Positions 10,150 through 18,606 of a stretch of DNA of 64,000 nt are shown in pieces. The position numbers were made by a program, and so were the translations under genes. The DNA lies in NCBI GenBank assembly GCA_044353855.1, contig JBILBF010000001.1, positions 62,001 through 126,000 of the forward strand, written 5' to 3'. The number at the start of each line of letters is the position of its first letter. Positions within the stretch are counted from its first letter, which is position 1. Origin of the DNA: UKL13-3 sp044353855 (GTDB lineage Bacteria > Bacteroidota > Bacteroidia > UKL13-3). The notes below the pieces were generated by a model, which saw only the letters and a list, made by a program, of their open reading frames with translations, was not told the origin of the DNA and searched no databases.

Positions 10150-12075
10150 TTGATAACATTTAACGAACTAGGTTTAGACACGTCCGTTCTAAGCGCAATC
10201 TCTGAGTTAGGGTTTACCAACCCAACTCCAGTTCAGGAACAGTCCATTCCTGTATTTTTAGAGACCGAAAGAGACATTTTGGCCCTTGCACAAACCGGAA
10301 CCGGTAAAACAGCAGCATTCGGCTTGCCACTATTGCAAAAGATTGACTTCAACAGCAAAACAACGCAAGCACTTATTATTTGTCCTACACGTGAGCTTTG
10401 CCTCCAAATTTCCAAAGACCTTGGAAACTATAGCAAATTCATCAAAGGTGTAAATATTGCAGCCGTTTATGGAGGTTCTAGTATTACCCAACAAATTGAT
10501 CAACTCAGAAGAGGTGCACAAATTATTGTAGCTACTCCCGGAAGATTAATGGATTTGATGGATCGCAAAGCAGTAAAAATCCAAAGCATACAATTTGTTG
10601 TATTGGATGAAGCAGATGAAATGCTGAACATGGGTTTTAGAGACGATATTGAACAAATATTATCTGTAACACCATCCGAAAAACGCGTTGCATTGTTTAG
10701 TGCTACCATGCCTAAGCAAGTAAAACAAATTGCCGATGTGTATTTAAAAGACCCAGTAGAAATTACGGTAGGTCGTAAAAACACAGCCAACGAAAACATT
10801 ACCCACGAATACGCAGTAGTGCATGCAAAAGATAAAGTTGCTGCCCTCAAACGTGTATTGGATTACACCAGCGACCATTTTTATGGTATTGTATTTTGCC
10901 AAACCAAAAACGAAACACAAGATATTAGCGATAAGTTAATACGTGAAGGATACAATGCCGATTGTTTACACGGTGACCTTAGCCAAGGCCAACGGGAAAA
11001 AGTAATGAGCCGTTTCCGTCACCATGCTATCAAAATATTATTAGCAACGGATGTAGCCGCTCGTGGTATTGATGTAACCGGTATTACTCACGTAATCCAT
11101 TACCATTTACCTGATGATAACGAAAACTATACACACCGCAGCGGCCGTACGGCACGTGCTGGTAAAACAGGTATTTCGTTTACCTTATTAAACATGCGCG
11201 AGCAATACCGCTTGCGTGAAATAGAACGTTTAATTGGTACCCAGTTTAAGAAAATTTTAATCCCTTCGGCTACCGAAGTGCGTGATAAAAAATTAATTGC
11301 CTTTACCGATACCATCAAAAATTGTGAAATTGAAGAATCCATTTTTGATAAAACAGTTTTGGACGGATTAGAGCCATTAATGGAACTCAGCAAAGAAGAG
11401 TTAGTTAAAAAAATGCTATCGCTTGAATTGCGCAGATTCTCTGATGAATACCTAAACGCTCCTGACTTAAACGTACAAGAGCGTTCGGCTGCAGGAAGAG
11501 ATAGCAGAGATTCAAGAAGTGGAGACCGTGAGCCAAGAGAACGTGCATATGGATCAAGCCAAGGCACGCGCTTATTTGTGAGCATAGGCCAAAAAGATGG
11601 TTTGGATATTGAAACATTAAAAAACTTTATCACTACAACTACAGGAATGACTCCAGCAGCCATTCACCGAGTAGACGTTAAAGGAGTATATTCATTTGTA
11701 AATGTTGATGCCGAAAGTGTAGATACCGTAATGAAATCACTTCACGGAAGTGAGTTTAAAGGTCGTCCAGTTCGTGTTGAAATCTCTGGAGATACACAAG
11801 ATTCAGGTCGTACACGTAGTTCATCATCAAGAGGTGGATATGGTGGCGGTGGAGACCGTGGTGGAAGCCGCGGAGGTGATAGAGGCGGAAGCGGAAGATC
11901 ATATGGAGGCGGTGGAGACCGAGGTGGAGATAGAAGACGCAGCGAAGGTGGAAGCTCATCATATGGTGGTGGCGAAAGAAGACGCAGTGAAGGGGGAAGT
12001 TCATCATACGGTGGAGGCGAACGCAGAAGAAGTGAAGGAAGCGGTGGCGGAGAGCGCAGAAGAAGATCATACTAA
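10150..12075 (+). CDS. deaD: DEAD-box ATP-dependent RNA helicase (DeaD/CsdA type)
   Basis: This ATP-dependent RNA helicase probably acts in ribosome assembly or RNA turnover. Its 641 residues contain motif I A-Q-T-G-T-G-K-T (about 41-48), Ia P-T-R-E-L, Ib T-P-G-R-L, II D-E-A-D, III S-A-T and VI H-R-S-G-R-T-A-R-A-G. A DbpA-type RNA-binding domain follows at about 475-550, then a Gly/Arg/Ser tail (about 555-641) that probably adds non-specific RNA binding. The start is TTG: an in-frame TAA lies at 10138-10140, only AAC, AGT and ACT come between, and the family's conserved N-terminus (F-x-x-L-G-L) follows immediately. A -7 box 26 bases upstream fits. A terminator follows the gene. It is a single-gene unit as far as can be seen. 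Confidence 0.93.
   Translation: MITFNELGLDTSVLSAISELGFTNPTPVQEQSIPVFLETERDILALAQTGTGKTAAFGLPLLQKIDFNSKTTQALIICPTRELCLQISKDLGNYSKFIKGVNIAAVYGGSSITQQIDQLRRGAQIIVATPGRLMDLMDRKAVKIQSIQFVVLDEADEMLNMGFRDDIEQILSVTPSEKRVALFSATMPKQVKQIADVYLKDPVEITVGRKNTANENITHEYAVVHAKDKVAALKRVLDYTSDHFYGIVFCQTKNETQDISDKLIREGYNADCLHGDLSQGQREKVMSRFRHHAIKILLATDVAARGIDVTGITHVIHYHLPDDNENYTHRSGRTARAGKTGISFTLLNMREQYRLREIERLIGTQFKKILIPSATEVRDKKLIAFTDTIKNCEIEESIFDKTVLDGLEPLMELSKEELVKKMLSLELRRFSDEYLNAPDLNVQERSAAGRDSRDSRSGDREPRERAYGSSQGTRLFVSIGQKDGLDIETLKNFITTTTGMTPAAIHRVDVKGVYSFVNVDAESVDTVMKSLHGSEFKGRPVRVEISGDTQDSGRTRSSSSRGGYGGGGDRGGSRGGDRGGSGRSYGGGGDRGGDRRRSEGGSSSYGGGERRRSEGGSSSYGGGERRRSEGSGGGERRRRSY
11932..12060 (+). repeat. 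45-bp tandem repeat coding the helicase RGG-like tail
   Basis: Nearly three copies of a 45-bp unit start at 11932, 11977 and 12022. Each encodes R-R-R-S-E-G followed by a Gly/Ser/Tyr stretch. The third copy is shortened. Such a repeat could vary in copy number without breaking the reading frame. Confidence 0.85.
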
Positions 12076-12092
12076 CTATAAATAGTTAACCT

Positions 12093-12125
12093 AAAATGCC
12101 GATGTAACAGTCGGCATTTTTTTTG
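12093..12125 (+). terminator. Rho-independent terminator after the RNA helicase
   Basis: AAATGCCGA pairs with TCGGCATTT across an 8-base loop, and a run of T follows. It begins 18 bases after the helicase stop codon. Confidence 0.85.
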
Positions 12126-12288
12126 CTTAAATATTAGGGAAAATTGCTGCTGTGGATGTTCGTATGAGTCTAAATCTATATTATTAGAACTAAACTAAGC
12201 AGTTAATATTACAAACCACTGTACGTTTATTTTTTTTTACGATTAAAAAATAATTACAATTGGTATTACTTTGCCAAAAATATTTTTT

Positions 12289-13011
12289 ATGAAAAAAATT
12301 ATACTCGTTATTCTCTTTATGTCAACAGCTATAATAAGCAATGCTCAAGTTAACATCTATCCTTCCTCATCAGGCGAAATGATATTTTCATTTGCTAAAA
12401 TAAAGAAGGATGGAAATAATATTGAAAGTAATTTACGCTGGTCGCCTGTATTTAATTTTCAATCTTTATTGAATTATGATATTGGGAAAACAGTTGGTTT
12501 TTTTCATGGTATTGGTATTCGTAATGTTGGTTTTATTTATGACCAAAGTGCTGATACCATGAAAAAATTTAGAACGTATAATTTGGGAATTCCAGTAGGT
12601 ATTAAATTAGGAAATTTAGGAAAAGGCCTTTTTATATACGGAGGGTATGAGTTTGAAATGCCATTTAACTACAAAGAAAAAACGTTTGTGAACGAAGATA
12701 AAAAGGATAAAATAGTTGTTTGGTTTAGCAATCGCACCAACTGGTATACTCAATCATTGTTTGTTGGATTAAACTTTCCAGGTGGCTTCAATCTTAAATT
12801 CAAATATTATATCAATGAGTTTTTTAATAAAAACTATACCGAAGCACAAAATGGTAATCAAACCAAACCTTTTGAAAATTTCAATGCCAATGTATTTTAT
12901 ATAGCCTTGGATTGGAATATGTTTAAAGACTTGAATAGTTACAAAAAAAATCCGTCAAAAAAAGCAAAGCCAGAAAATAAAGAAGAGCGTTTTAGCTATA
13001 ACTATAAATAG
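12289..13011 (+). CDS. Outer-membrane beta-barrel-like envelope protein of unknown function
   Basis: This 240-residue exported protein belongs to no family I can name. A signal peptide covers residues 1-19, ending S-N-A before Q20. The mature part alternates hydrophobic and polar residues with many aromatic residues and Gly (for example G-L-F-I-Y-G-G-Y-E-F), the pattern of small outer-membrane barrels. The basic tail is rich in Lys. The frame extends upstream to a TTG at 12271, but the ATG at 12289 places the signal peptide correctly. A TTACTTTG element just upstream (12266-12273) resembles a -7 box. The stop codon abuts the stop of the convergent gene with no base between. Confidence 0.7.
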   Translation: MKKIILVILFMSTAIISNAQVNIYPSSSGEMIFSFAKIKKDGNNIESNLRWSPVFNFQSLLNYDIGKTVGFFHGIGIRNVGFIYDQSADTMKKFRTYNLGIPVGIKLGNLGKGLFIYGGYEFEMPFNYKEKTFVNEDKKDKIVVWFSNRTNWYTQSLFVGLNFPGGFNLKFKYYINEFFNKNYTEAQNGNQTKPFENFNANVFYIALDWNMFKDLNSYKKNPSKKAKPENKEERFSYNYK

Positions 13012-14382
13012 TTAACCGCCAAAATTTTCTCGCCATTGTTGGTTAAACGATTTTTCAGCAAGTTTTGGAAACTCTCTTCGTTCGCCCCATGCCGTTTTAA
13101 AAAAGGAGTTAAGCATAAACTGTTTAATGGAAGTTCCTTTGTTCATGTTTTTGCGCACAAGCATTATTTTTTTCCAGCTGTACCACATAAGTTTTTCGCT
13201 GTTTTTTATAAATCCTTGGGCAACAACATCCCTTCTATTGCGCAATAAATGGTTGTGTAAATCAATTTTAACTGGGCAAACATCAGTACATTTACCACAC
13301 AAAGAGGATGCAGCACTTAAGTGTTTATGTTCGTCCAAGCCATTTAGGTGAGGTGTGATAACAGCTCCAATGGGCCCACTGTATGTAGTATTGTATGCAT
13401 GTCCACCGATGGTTTTAAAAACAGGGCAAACATTGCTACAGGCACCGCATTTAATACAAGCCAATGCCTGTCTTTGATCTGGCTGAGCCAGCAAATTACT
13501 TCTTCCGTTATCAATTAAAATAACAATAAACTCTTTAGGTCCATCTTCATCGTCTGGTTGACGAGGACCTATTATGGTGTTATAAGCAGTAAGTTGCTGA
13601 CCCGTACCAAATGTAGAAAGCAAAGGAAGCATCAAGTCCAAATCATTTAGTGTAGGTATTACTTTTTCTATACTGGCTAAAACAATATGAGTATTAACAA
13701 ATGTGGAACTTAACCGAGCATTTCCTTCGTTCTCCGTTATGGATACCATTCCACAATCTGCTATTAAAAAATTTGCCCCACTAATCCCAATATCCGCTTT
13801 AATATAACTTTCCCTTAATTCAGTTCGAACATCATCACTCAACTCTTCTGCTGTTGCATCAAGTGAAGAACTAATGGATGAATTGAGGAGTTGAGCAATT
13901 TCAATTCGGCTTTTATGCATAGCAGGAGTAACGGAATGAAAAGGTGTTTCACCGGCTTTATCAACGATAAACTCCCCTAAATCAGTCTCAATAACATCAA
14001 TTCCTTTTTTTCGCAAATACGCATTTAATCCTATCTCCTCTCCCATTGCAGTTTTGCTTTTAACTACACGTTCGGATTTTCGTTTGGTTAATAATTGGTC
14101 TATTTCGGCTAAAGCAGTAGCAGCATCATTTGCCCATATTACTTTACCCCCTTTACGCAACACACTGGCTTCAAAATCAATTAAGTATTTATCTAAATTT
14201 TCAATTACTTTCCAACGAATATAGGCTGCTCGTTCCTTAGCAAGTTCAATATTGGCATATTGCTTTTTACCTTGCACCAAAGCGTTGTCATACTGTTTTT
14301 TAGCATAACCAACCTTAATCTGCATTTCTTTATCAAATGCTGACTGTTCTGTAAGTTGTATAAATTCTTCTTGCTTGCGCAT
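13012..14382 (-). CDS. LutB-like iron-sulfur protein (lactate utilisation family)
   Basis: This 456-residue protein is of the LutB/YkgF family, the Fe-S subunit of the LutABC system that oxidises L-lactate in other bacteria. The N-terminal half is the LUD domain. Two 4Fe-4S motifs follow: C-I-K-C-G-A-C-S-N-V-C-P (about 306-317) and C-G-K-C-T-D-V-C-P (about 360-368). The length is that of full LutB proteins. It lies 26 bases downstream of panC on the same strand and is probably co-transcribed with it. No LutA or LutC gene is visible in the window, so partners must lie elsewhere or the role differs. Family assignment is firm; lactate as the substrate is inference. Confidence 0.85.
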   Translation of the reverse strand: MRKQEEFIQLTEQSAFDKEMQIKVGYAKKQYDNALVQGKKQYANIELAKERAAYIRWKVIENLDKYLIDFEASVLRKGGKVIWANDAATALAEIDQLLTKRKSERVVKSKTAMGEEIGLNAYLRKKGIDVIETDLGEFIVDKAGETPFHSVTPAMHKSRIEIAQLLNSSISSSLDATAEELSDDVRTELRESYIKADIGISGANFLIADCGMVSITENEGNARLSSTFVNTHIVLASIEKVIPTLNDLDLMLPLLSTFGTGQQLTAYNTIIGPRQPDDEDGPKEFIVILIDNGRSNLLAQPDQRQALACIKCGACSNVCPVFKTIGGHAYNTTYSGPIGAVITPHLNGLDEHKHLSAASSLCGKCTDVCPVKIDLHNHLLRNRRDVVAQGFIKNSEKLMWYSWKKIMLVRKNMNKGTSIKQFMLNSFFKTAWGERREFPKLAEKSFNQQWRENFGG

Positions 14383-14408
14383 TAAGTCAAAGTAAACACT
14401 TTAAAAAC

Positions 14409-15257
14409 TTATTCTCCTATTAAGATATTGTCAATTAACCGCACATTTCCACACCATATTGCAATTAATGCTACATATTTATGATTTGACAACAACGTTG
14501 AAACTTCATCCAATGTTTCAGCATCAACAATTGCTAAATATTCAAGTTGAAGGATATTGCTTGGGGATAGGATTAGTTGTGCATTAATGAGTAATTGTTC
14601 AACCGGTAGTTTAAAAGCTTTTTCTTGTAGTTGAAACAATGCTCTTGAAATCCAAACAGCATCTTTTCTTTCAGCTTCATTGAGTCTACTGTTTCGAGAA
14701 CTCATAGCCAAACCGTCTGATTCACGCAATGTTTCAATTAACACAATGTTTATAGGCATATCAAATTCCTTAACCATTTGTTTAATAACTGCGCACTGTT
14801 GGTAATCCTTTTTACCAAAAAAAGCATCATCGGGTTCAACGATATCAAACAATTTTTTAACAACTGTAATGACACCATCAAAATGGCCAGGTCTTAATAA
14901 TCCTTCAAGACTTTGCGTTACATTACCCCAATTATAGGTAGATACAACCATTCCTTCTGGATACATTTCTGTAGCATTGGGATGAAATAATACATGACAA
15001 CCTGCTAATTCAAGTTTGACTATATCTTGTTCTATTGTTCGAGGGTACTTGATAAGGTCATCGGGATTATTAAACTGAGTGGGATTTACAAAAATACTAC
15101 ATACGGTAATATCGGTTTTGAGTATACTTTGAGCAACTAAAGAAACATGTCCATTATGCAATGCTCCCATGGTTGGAACATATCCAATTGACTTTCCAAG
15201 GAGCTTTTGAGCAGCCAAATATGCTTTCAGCGGTTTAATTTGGGTGAAGAGAATCAA
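14409..15257 (-). CDS. panC: Pantothenate synthetase
   Basis: PanC condenses pantoate and beta-alanine using ATP to make pantothenate, the vitamin B5 precursor of coenzyme A, in the cytoplasm. The 282-residue length is normal. Visible motifs are P-T-M-G-A-L-H-N-G-H (about 29-38, ATP binding), the F-F-G-K-K-D-Y-Q-Q segment near 150, and S-S-R-N-S-R-L (about 180-186, KMSKS-like). It is divergent from the glycogen-synthase-like gene and upstream of the LutB-like gene. I saw no exact -7 box on the minus strand upstream. Confidence 0.95.
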   Translation of the reverse strand: MILFTQIKPLKAYLAAQKLLGKSIGYVPTMGALHNGHVSLVAQSILKTDITVCSIFVNPTQFNNPDDLIKYPRTIEQDIVKLELAGCHVLFHPNATEMYPEGMVVSTYNWGNVTQSLEGLLRPGHFDGVITVVKKLFDIVEPDDAFFGKKDYQQCAVIKQMVKEFDMPINIVLIETLRESDGLAMSSRNSRLNEAERKDAVWISRALFQLQEKAFKLPVEQLLINAQLILSPSNILQLEYLAIVDAETLDEVSTLLSNHKYVALIAIWCGNVRLIDNILIGE

Positions 15258-15340
15258 ACTAGTATACTAATTATAAGCAAGTTAATGTATTTACACAAAA
15301 CAAATGGGGCACATATTACTGAATTTCCTTGCAAAAGGCG

Positions 15341-15348
15341 TAATTTTG
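15341..15348 (+). promoter_or_regulatory. -7 box (TAATTTTG) for the glycogen-synthase-like operon
   Basis: This is an exact TAnnTTTG match, 26 bases before the ATG at 15374. It is the likely promoter for the run of genes to aroF and possibly glmS. Confidence 0.6.
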
Positions 15349-15373
15349 TTTACTTTTTTTTAGCACAAAGTAT

Positions 15374-16192
15374 ATGTCAAAAAAGAAAATACTGTTCATT
15401 TCTTCGGAAATGACCCCATTCCTTCAAGTTAGTAGTGTAGGAGAATTAGCCAGAAGACTTCCACAAGCCATTCAGGAAAAAGACAATGAAATTCGGGTGT
15501 TAATGCCTCGTTTCGGTTGTATTAACGAACGTAGAAATCGCCTTCATGAGGTAGTTCGACTTTCAGGAATTAATATCACCATAGATGATAACGATAATCC
15601 ATTGACCATTAAAGTTGCATCCTTGCAAGAAGCCAAAATGCAAGTTTACTTTTTAGACAATGAAGATTATTTTCACCGTAAGTTTGTGTATACTGATGAA
15701 AACAATAAGTTTTTTGGTGACAATGACGAACGAACCATCTTTTTTTGTAAAGGAGCATTGGAAACGGTAAAAAAACTAGGCTGGCAACCCGATATTATTC
15801 ATTGCCATGGTTGGATGACAAGTTTGATTCCATTGTATATGAAAACTATATACAAATCGGAACCTGTGTTTAAAAATGCTAAAGTTGTGTATTCAGTGTT
15901 CGAAACACAATTTGAATCTAACTTAGGCAAAGAATTTGCCCGTAAAGCAAGTTTAAATACCATTGATAATAAACAAACATCATGCTTAAGTGATTCATCA
16001 TGCTCGGGCTTATATATGAGTGGAATAACGCATGCTGATGCCGTTGTTAAATGTAGTGACGAAATTGCTCCAGAAGTAACTACTTTTATGAAAAAGCAAA
16101 AGGGCAAAATCATGATGGAACATAATAATGAAGAAGGATACGTTGAAGAATATATTAAACTTTATGATAGTTTGCTTCAAAGACAGAATTAG
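15374..16192 (+). CDS. Glycogen/starch synthase-like protein, N-terminal domain only
   Basis: This 272-residue protein matches the N-terminal GT5 domain of glycogen synthase (I-L-F-I-S-S-E-M-T-P-F, then G-E-L-A-R-R-L-P and M-P-R-F-G). It lacks the whole C-terminal GT-B domain. The lysine-containing K-T-G-G loop that binds ADP-glucose in true synthases is replaced by Q-V-S-S (residues 18-21). The later H-C-H-G-W-M motif, like the family H-x-H-D-W, is kept in altered form. It is therefore unlikely to make glycogen. Short proteins of this kind next to panC are, from memory, common in Bacteroidota. The end overlaps the start of the DUF4270 gene by about 29 bases, suggesting translational coupling. 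The true function is unknown. Confidence 0.8.
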   Translation: MSKKKILFISSEMTPFLQVSSVGELARRLPQAIQEKDNEIRVLMPRFGCINERRNRLHEVVRLSGINITIDDNDNPLTIKVASLQEAKMQVYFLDNEDYFHRKFVYTDENNKFFGDNDERTIFFCKGALETVKKLGWQPDIIHCHGWMTSLIPLYMKTIYKSEPVFKNAKVVYSVFETQFESNLGKEFARKASLNTIDNKQTSCLSDSSCSGLYMSGITHADAVVKCSDEIAPEVTTFMKKQKGKIMMEHNNEEGYVEEYIKLYDSLLQRQN

Positions 16193-17522
16193 TCCTTTTT
16201 CACTTTTACTATTTGTTTGTACGGTGTTTACTTTTTCTTCTTGCCTTAAAAAAGAAGATACAGTAGGTGATGATTTTGTTGGTGCAATAGTTGGTTTTGA
16301 TGTTCAATCATCTGATACATCTACCCTTGTAGCATATACCTCCCAAGATGATTCGGTTAATACCCGATTATTGACATATTACTATTTAGGAAAAATGAAT
16401 GATGCTGATTTAGGCATTGCTACTTCGTCCATTATCACGCAATTTTCATTACCCATTCTTGGCAATTCGTATGACAATATTACAGCCAAAATAGATTCTA
16501 TAGTTGTTCAGCTTAAGTATTTTAGAAATACTTCTTATTATGGAAATCAACAATCCATTCAGGAATTTACGGTATACCAATTGGCCGAAAATCTAAATTA
16601 TGATAGTGTATTTCGCTCGAACAGAAACTATGTATATGATGCAACTAAACCATTAGGTTCAACTCAAACCTCATTTAACCATATGGAAGATTCCATAAAG
16701 TTTAAATTGGGAAGTTCGTTAGTTGCTTTACCGGGTCATATGCGCATCAATATTAGTGATCCCTCTTTTATTCAATTTGTTAAAAATGCTCCCAACAGTG
16801 TATTTGCAAATGATGCAGCATTTATAGCTTATTTTAAAGGCCTTATAATTATTCCTACAACAAACCCATTGGGTTTAAATGAGGGGGCTATTGCCAATAT
16901 TGACTTGCGAAACGACAATTTTAACAGAAATACGATTTCATCTGTTGTTGTATATTATAACGATAGTTTAAGTGCTTCATTTCCTATTTATAATGATGTA
17001 AACATACGTCTCAATCAATTTAAACATCAACATACCATAACCATTCCTGTTCAACCTCTGCTAGGAGGAAGCCATCAAAACATAAATTATGTAAAAGGAA
17101 ATGCTGGACTCAAAACACGCATCCTCATTCCACATTTATTTGATTATATAAAAAATAAAAATATTGCCATTTCTAAGGCTGAACTGATTGTAACAGCTGC
17201 AAATGCTAGAGATAATGCACCTTTCGAACTAAGCCCTGTGTTGAGTTTATATGATTCGGACGAGAATGGAAGAACAACATTTATTAGAGATTATAATCCG
17301 TTTACAGATAGTAGAAATTATTATGGAGGAATAGAGAATAATAACACCTATTCGTTTACCATTACAAAACATATCCAACAGTTATTCAAACAATATCAAG
17401 AGCTTGGCGTTAACCAAAATTATGGACTCAATTTATTTGTTTCTTCCGATCCATATCGCGTAATTTTGGATACAAGTCCAGGTAAACTAAAACTTAAGCT
17501 AAGCTACACTGTTATCAAATAA
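16164..17522 (+). CDS. DUF4270 family lipoprotein
   Basis: This is an exported lipoprotein of the Bacteroidota-specific DUF4270 family, function unknown. From the ATG at 16164 it is 452 residues, with a hydrophobic signal (F-S-L-L-L-F-V-C-T-V-F-T-F) and lipobox S-S-C at residue 26. An ATG at 16128 in the same frame would add 12 residues. The shorter form has a typical lipoprotein signal length, so it is preferred, with moderate certainty. The body is beta-rich without recognisable catalytic motifs. The start lies inside the upstream gene and the stop is 2 bases before aroF, so the three genes look like one operon. Confidence 0.85.
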   Translation: MIVCFKDRISPFSLLLFVCTVFTFSSCLKKEDTVGDDFVGAIVGFDVQSSDTSTLVAYTSQDDSVNTRLLTYYYLGKMNDADLGIATSSIITQFSLPILGNSYDNITAKIDSIVVQLKYFRNTSYYGNQQSIQEFTVYQLAENLNYDSVFRSNRNYVYDATKPLGSTQTSFNHMEDSIKFKLGSSLVALPGHMRINISDPSFIQFVKNAPNSVFANDAAFIAYFKGLIIIPTTNPLGLNEGAIANIDLRNDNFNRNTISSVVVYYNDSLSASFPIYNDVNIRLNQFKHQHTITIPVQPLLGGSHQNINYVKGNAGLKTRILIPHLFDYIKNKNIAISKAELIVTAANARDNAPFELSPVLSLYDSDENGRTTFIRDYNPFTDSRNYYGGIENNNTYSFTITKHIQQLFKQYQELGVNQNYGLNLFVSSDPYRVILDTSPGKLKLKLSYTVIK

Positions 17523-17524
17523 AC

Positions 17525-18553
17525 ATGATTATTAAGGTAAATACTTCCATTGAAAATGAGCTGGGCGAGCTGTTCAATTATTTGAAAATAGAGTCACCTT
17601 ATTTTCGTTTTATTCCCAATCAAAAAATTGTTATAGCACCACGGTTTAATAAAGCACAACACATACAACATATGTCAGGTGTTATTGAAACCATTGATAT
17701 TGAAACACCTTACCAACTTGCAAGCAATAGCTGGAAAAAAAGCACACAATTTGAGATAAAAAACATACCCATGGGTGGCGAATTATTCAATATTATTGCT
17801 GGTCCATGTAGTGTAGAAAGCGAAGATCATATTTTTAAAACAGCTGAATTTTTACACAAATTAGGCATAAAGTTTATACGTGGTGGAGCATACAAACCTC
17901 GTACTTCTCCATACTCATTTATGGGTTTGGGTAAAAAAGGATTGCAATATTTACACCAAGCAGCTAAACAATATGACCTGAGGGTGGTAACCGAAATAAT
18001 GGATTTGAGTTTATTAGATGAAGTACTTGAATACTCTGATATTTTGCAAGTTGGAAGCCGCAACATGCATAACTTTTTTATGCTAAACGAGCTAGGAAAA
18101 CTTACTAAACCGATTATGCTCAAACGAGGTATGCAAGCAAAAGTAACAGAATGGCTATTGGCTGCAGAATATATATTAAGTGGCGGAAATGAAAAAGTAA
18201 TATTGTGCGAAAGGGGGATTCGCAGCTTTGATCCAGAAAGTAGAAATGTGATGGATATAGGTATTATTCCATTAATTAAGGAACTAAGCCATTTACCTAT
18301 CATAGCAGATCCTAGTCATGGAACAGGAGCTTCATCCCGTGTAGAAGCGATGGCATTAGCAAGCACAGCAGCAGGAGCCAATGGATTAATGATAGAAATA
18401 CATCCTGAACCGAAAAAAGCACTCTCTGATAGCGCTCAAGCTATTTCGTTTGAACAATTTGAAACGTTACTTGTAAAAGTTGGGGTCTTATTGGGTTCAT
18501 TCAACCAATTAGCCGATAACTCAACTCCAATTTTGAAACTACAAACATTATAG
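17525..18553 (+). CDS. aroF: 3-deoxy-7-phosphoheptulonate synthase (DAHP synthase, type I beta)
   Basis: This enzyme condenses phosphoenolpyruvate and erythrose 4-phosphate, the first step of the shikimate pathway to aromatic amino acids. The 342-residue protein has an N-terminal ferredoxin-like segment (about 1-75) followed by the barrel. Conserved motifs are A-G-P-C-S-V-E-S (about 93-100, metal-binding Cys), R-G-G-A-Y-K-P-R-T-S-P-Y-S-F (about 119-132), and D-P-S-H-G-T-G near 260. No chorismate mutase domain is fused. It sits between the DUF4270 gene (2-base gap) and glmS, so it is probably translated from the same mRNA as the upstream genes. Confidence 0.95.
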   Translation: MIIKVNTSIENELGELFNYLKIESPYFRFIPNQKIVIAPRFNKAQHIQHMSGVIETIDIETPYQLASNSWKKSTQFEIKNIPMGGELFNIIAGPCSVESEDHIFKTAEFLHKLGIKFIRGGAYKPRTSPYSFMGLGKKGLQYLHQAAKQYDLRVVTEIMDLSLLDEVLEYSDILQVGSRNMHNFFMLNELGKLTKPIMLKRGMQAKVTEWLLAAEYILSGGNEKVILCERGIRSFDPESRNVMDIGIIPLIKELSHLPIIADPSHGTGASSRVEAMALASTAAGANGLMIEIHPEPKKALSDSAQAISFEQFETLLVKVGVLLGSFNQLADNSTPILKLQTL

Positions 18554-18561
18554 TACTTTTG
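18554..18561 (+). promoter_or_regulatory. -7 box (TACTTTTG) before glmS
   Basis: This exact TAnnTTTG match begins at the base after the aroF stop codon and lies 46 bases before the glmS ATG. It suggests glmS has its own promoter in addition to read-through from aroF. Confidence 0.4.
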
Positions 18562-18606
18562 AGGTAGACCCTCATTTTTTACTTTACTTTATTAATACTA
18601 TCATAT

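Noticed and set aside
11127..11663. A 178-codon open frame antisense to the RNA helicase
   Set aside because: It lies wholly inside a well-supported gene and has no family features.
12271..12288. TTG at 12271 as start of the envelope protein
   Set aside because: It would put six extra residues before a normal signal peptide, and this TTG overlaps a TTACTTTG promoter-like element. The ATG at 12289 is better.
18554..18606. glmS ribozyme in the glmS leader
   Set aside because: The gap is only 53 bases, too short for the known ribozyme, and shows no matching structure.
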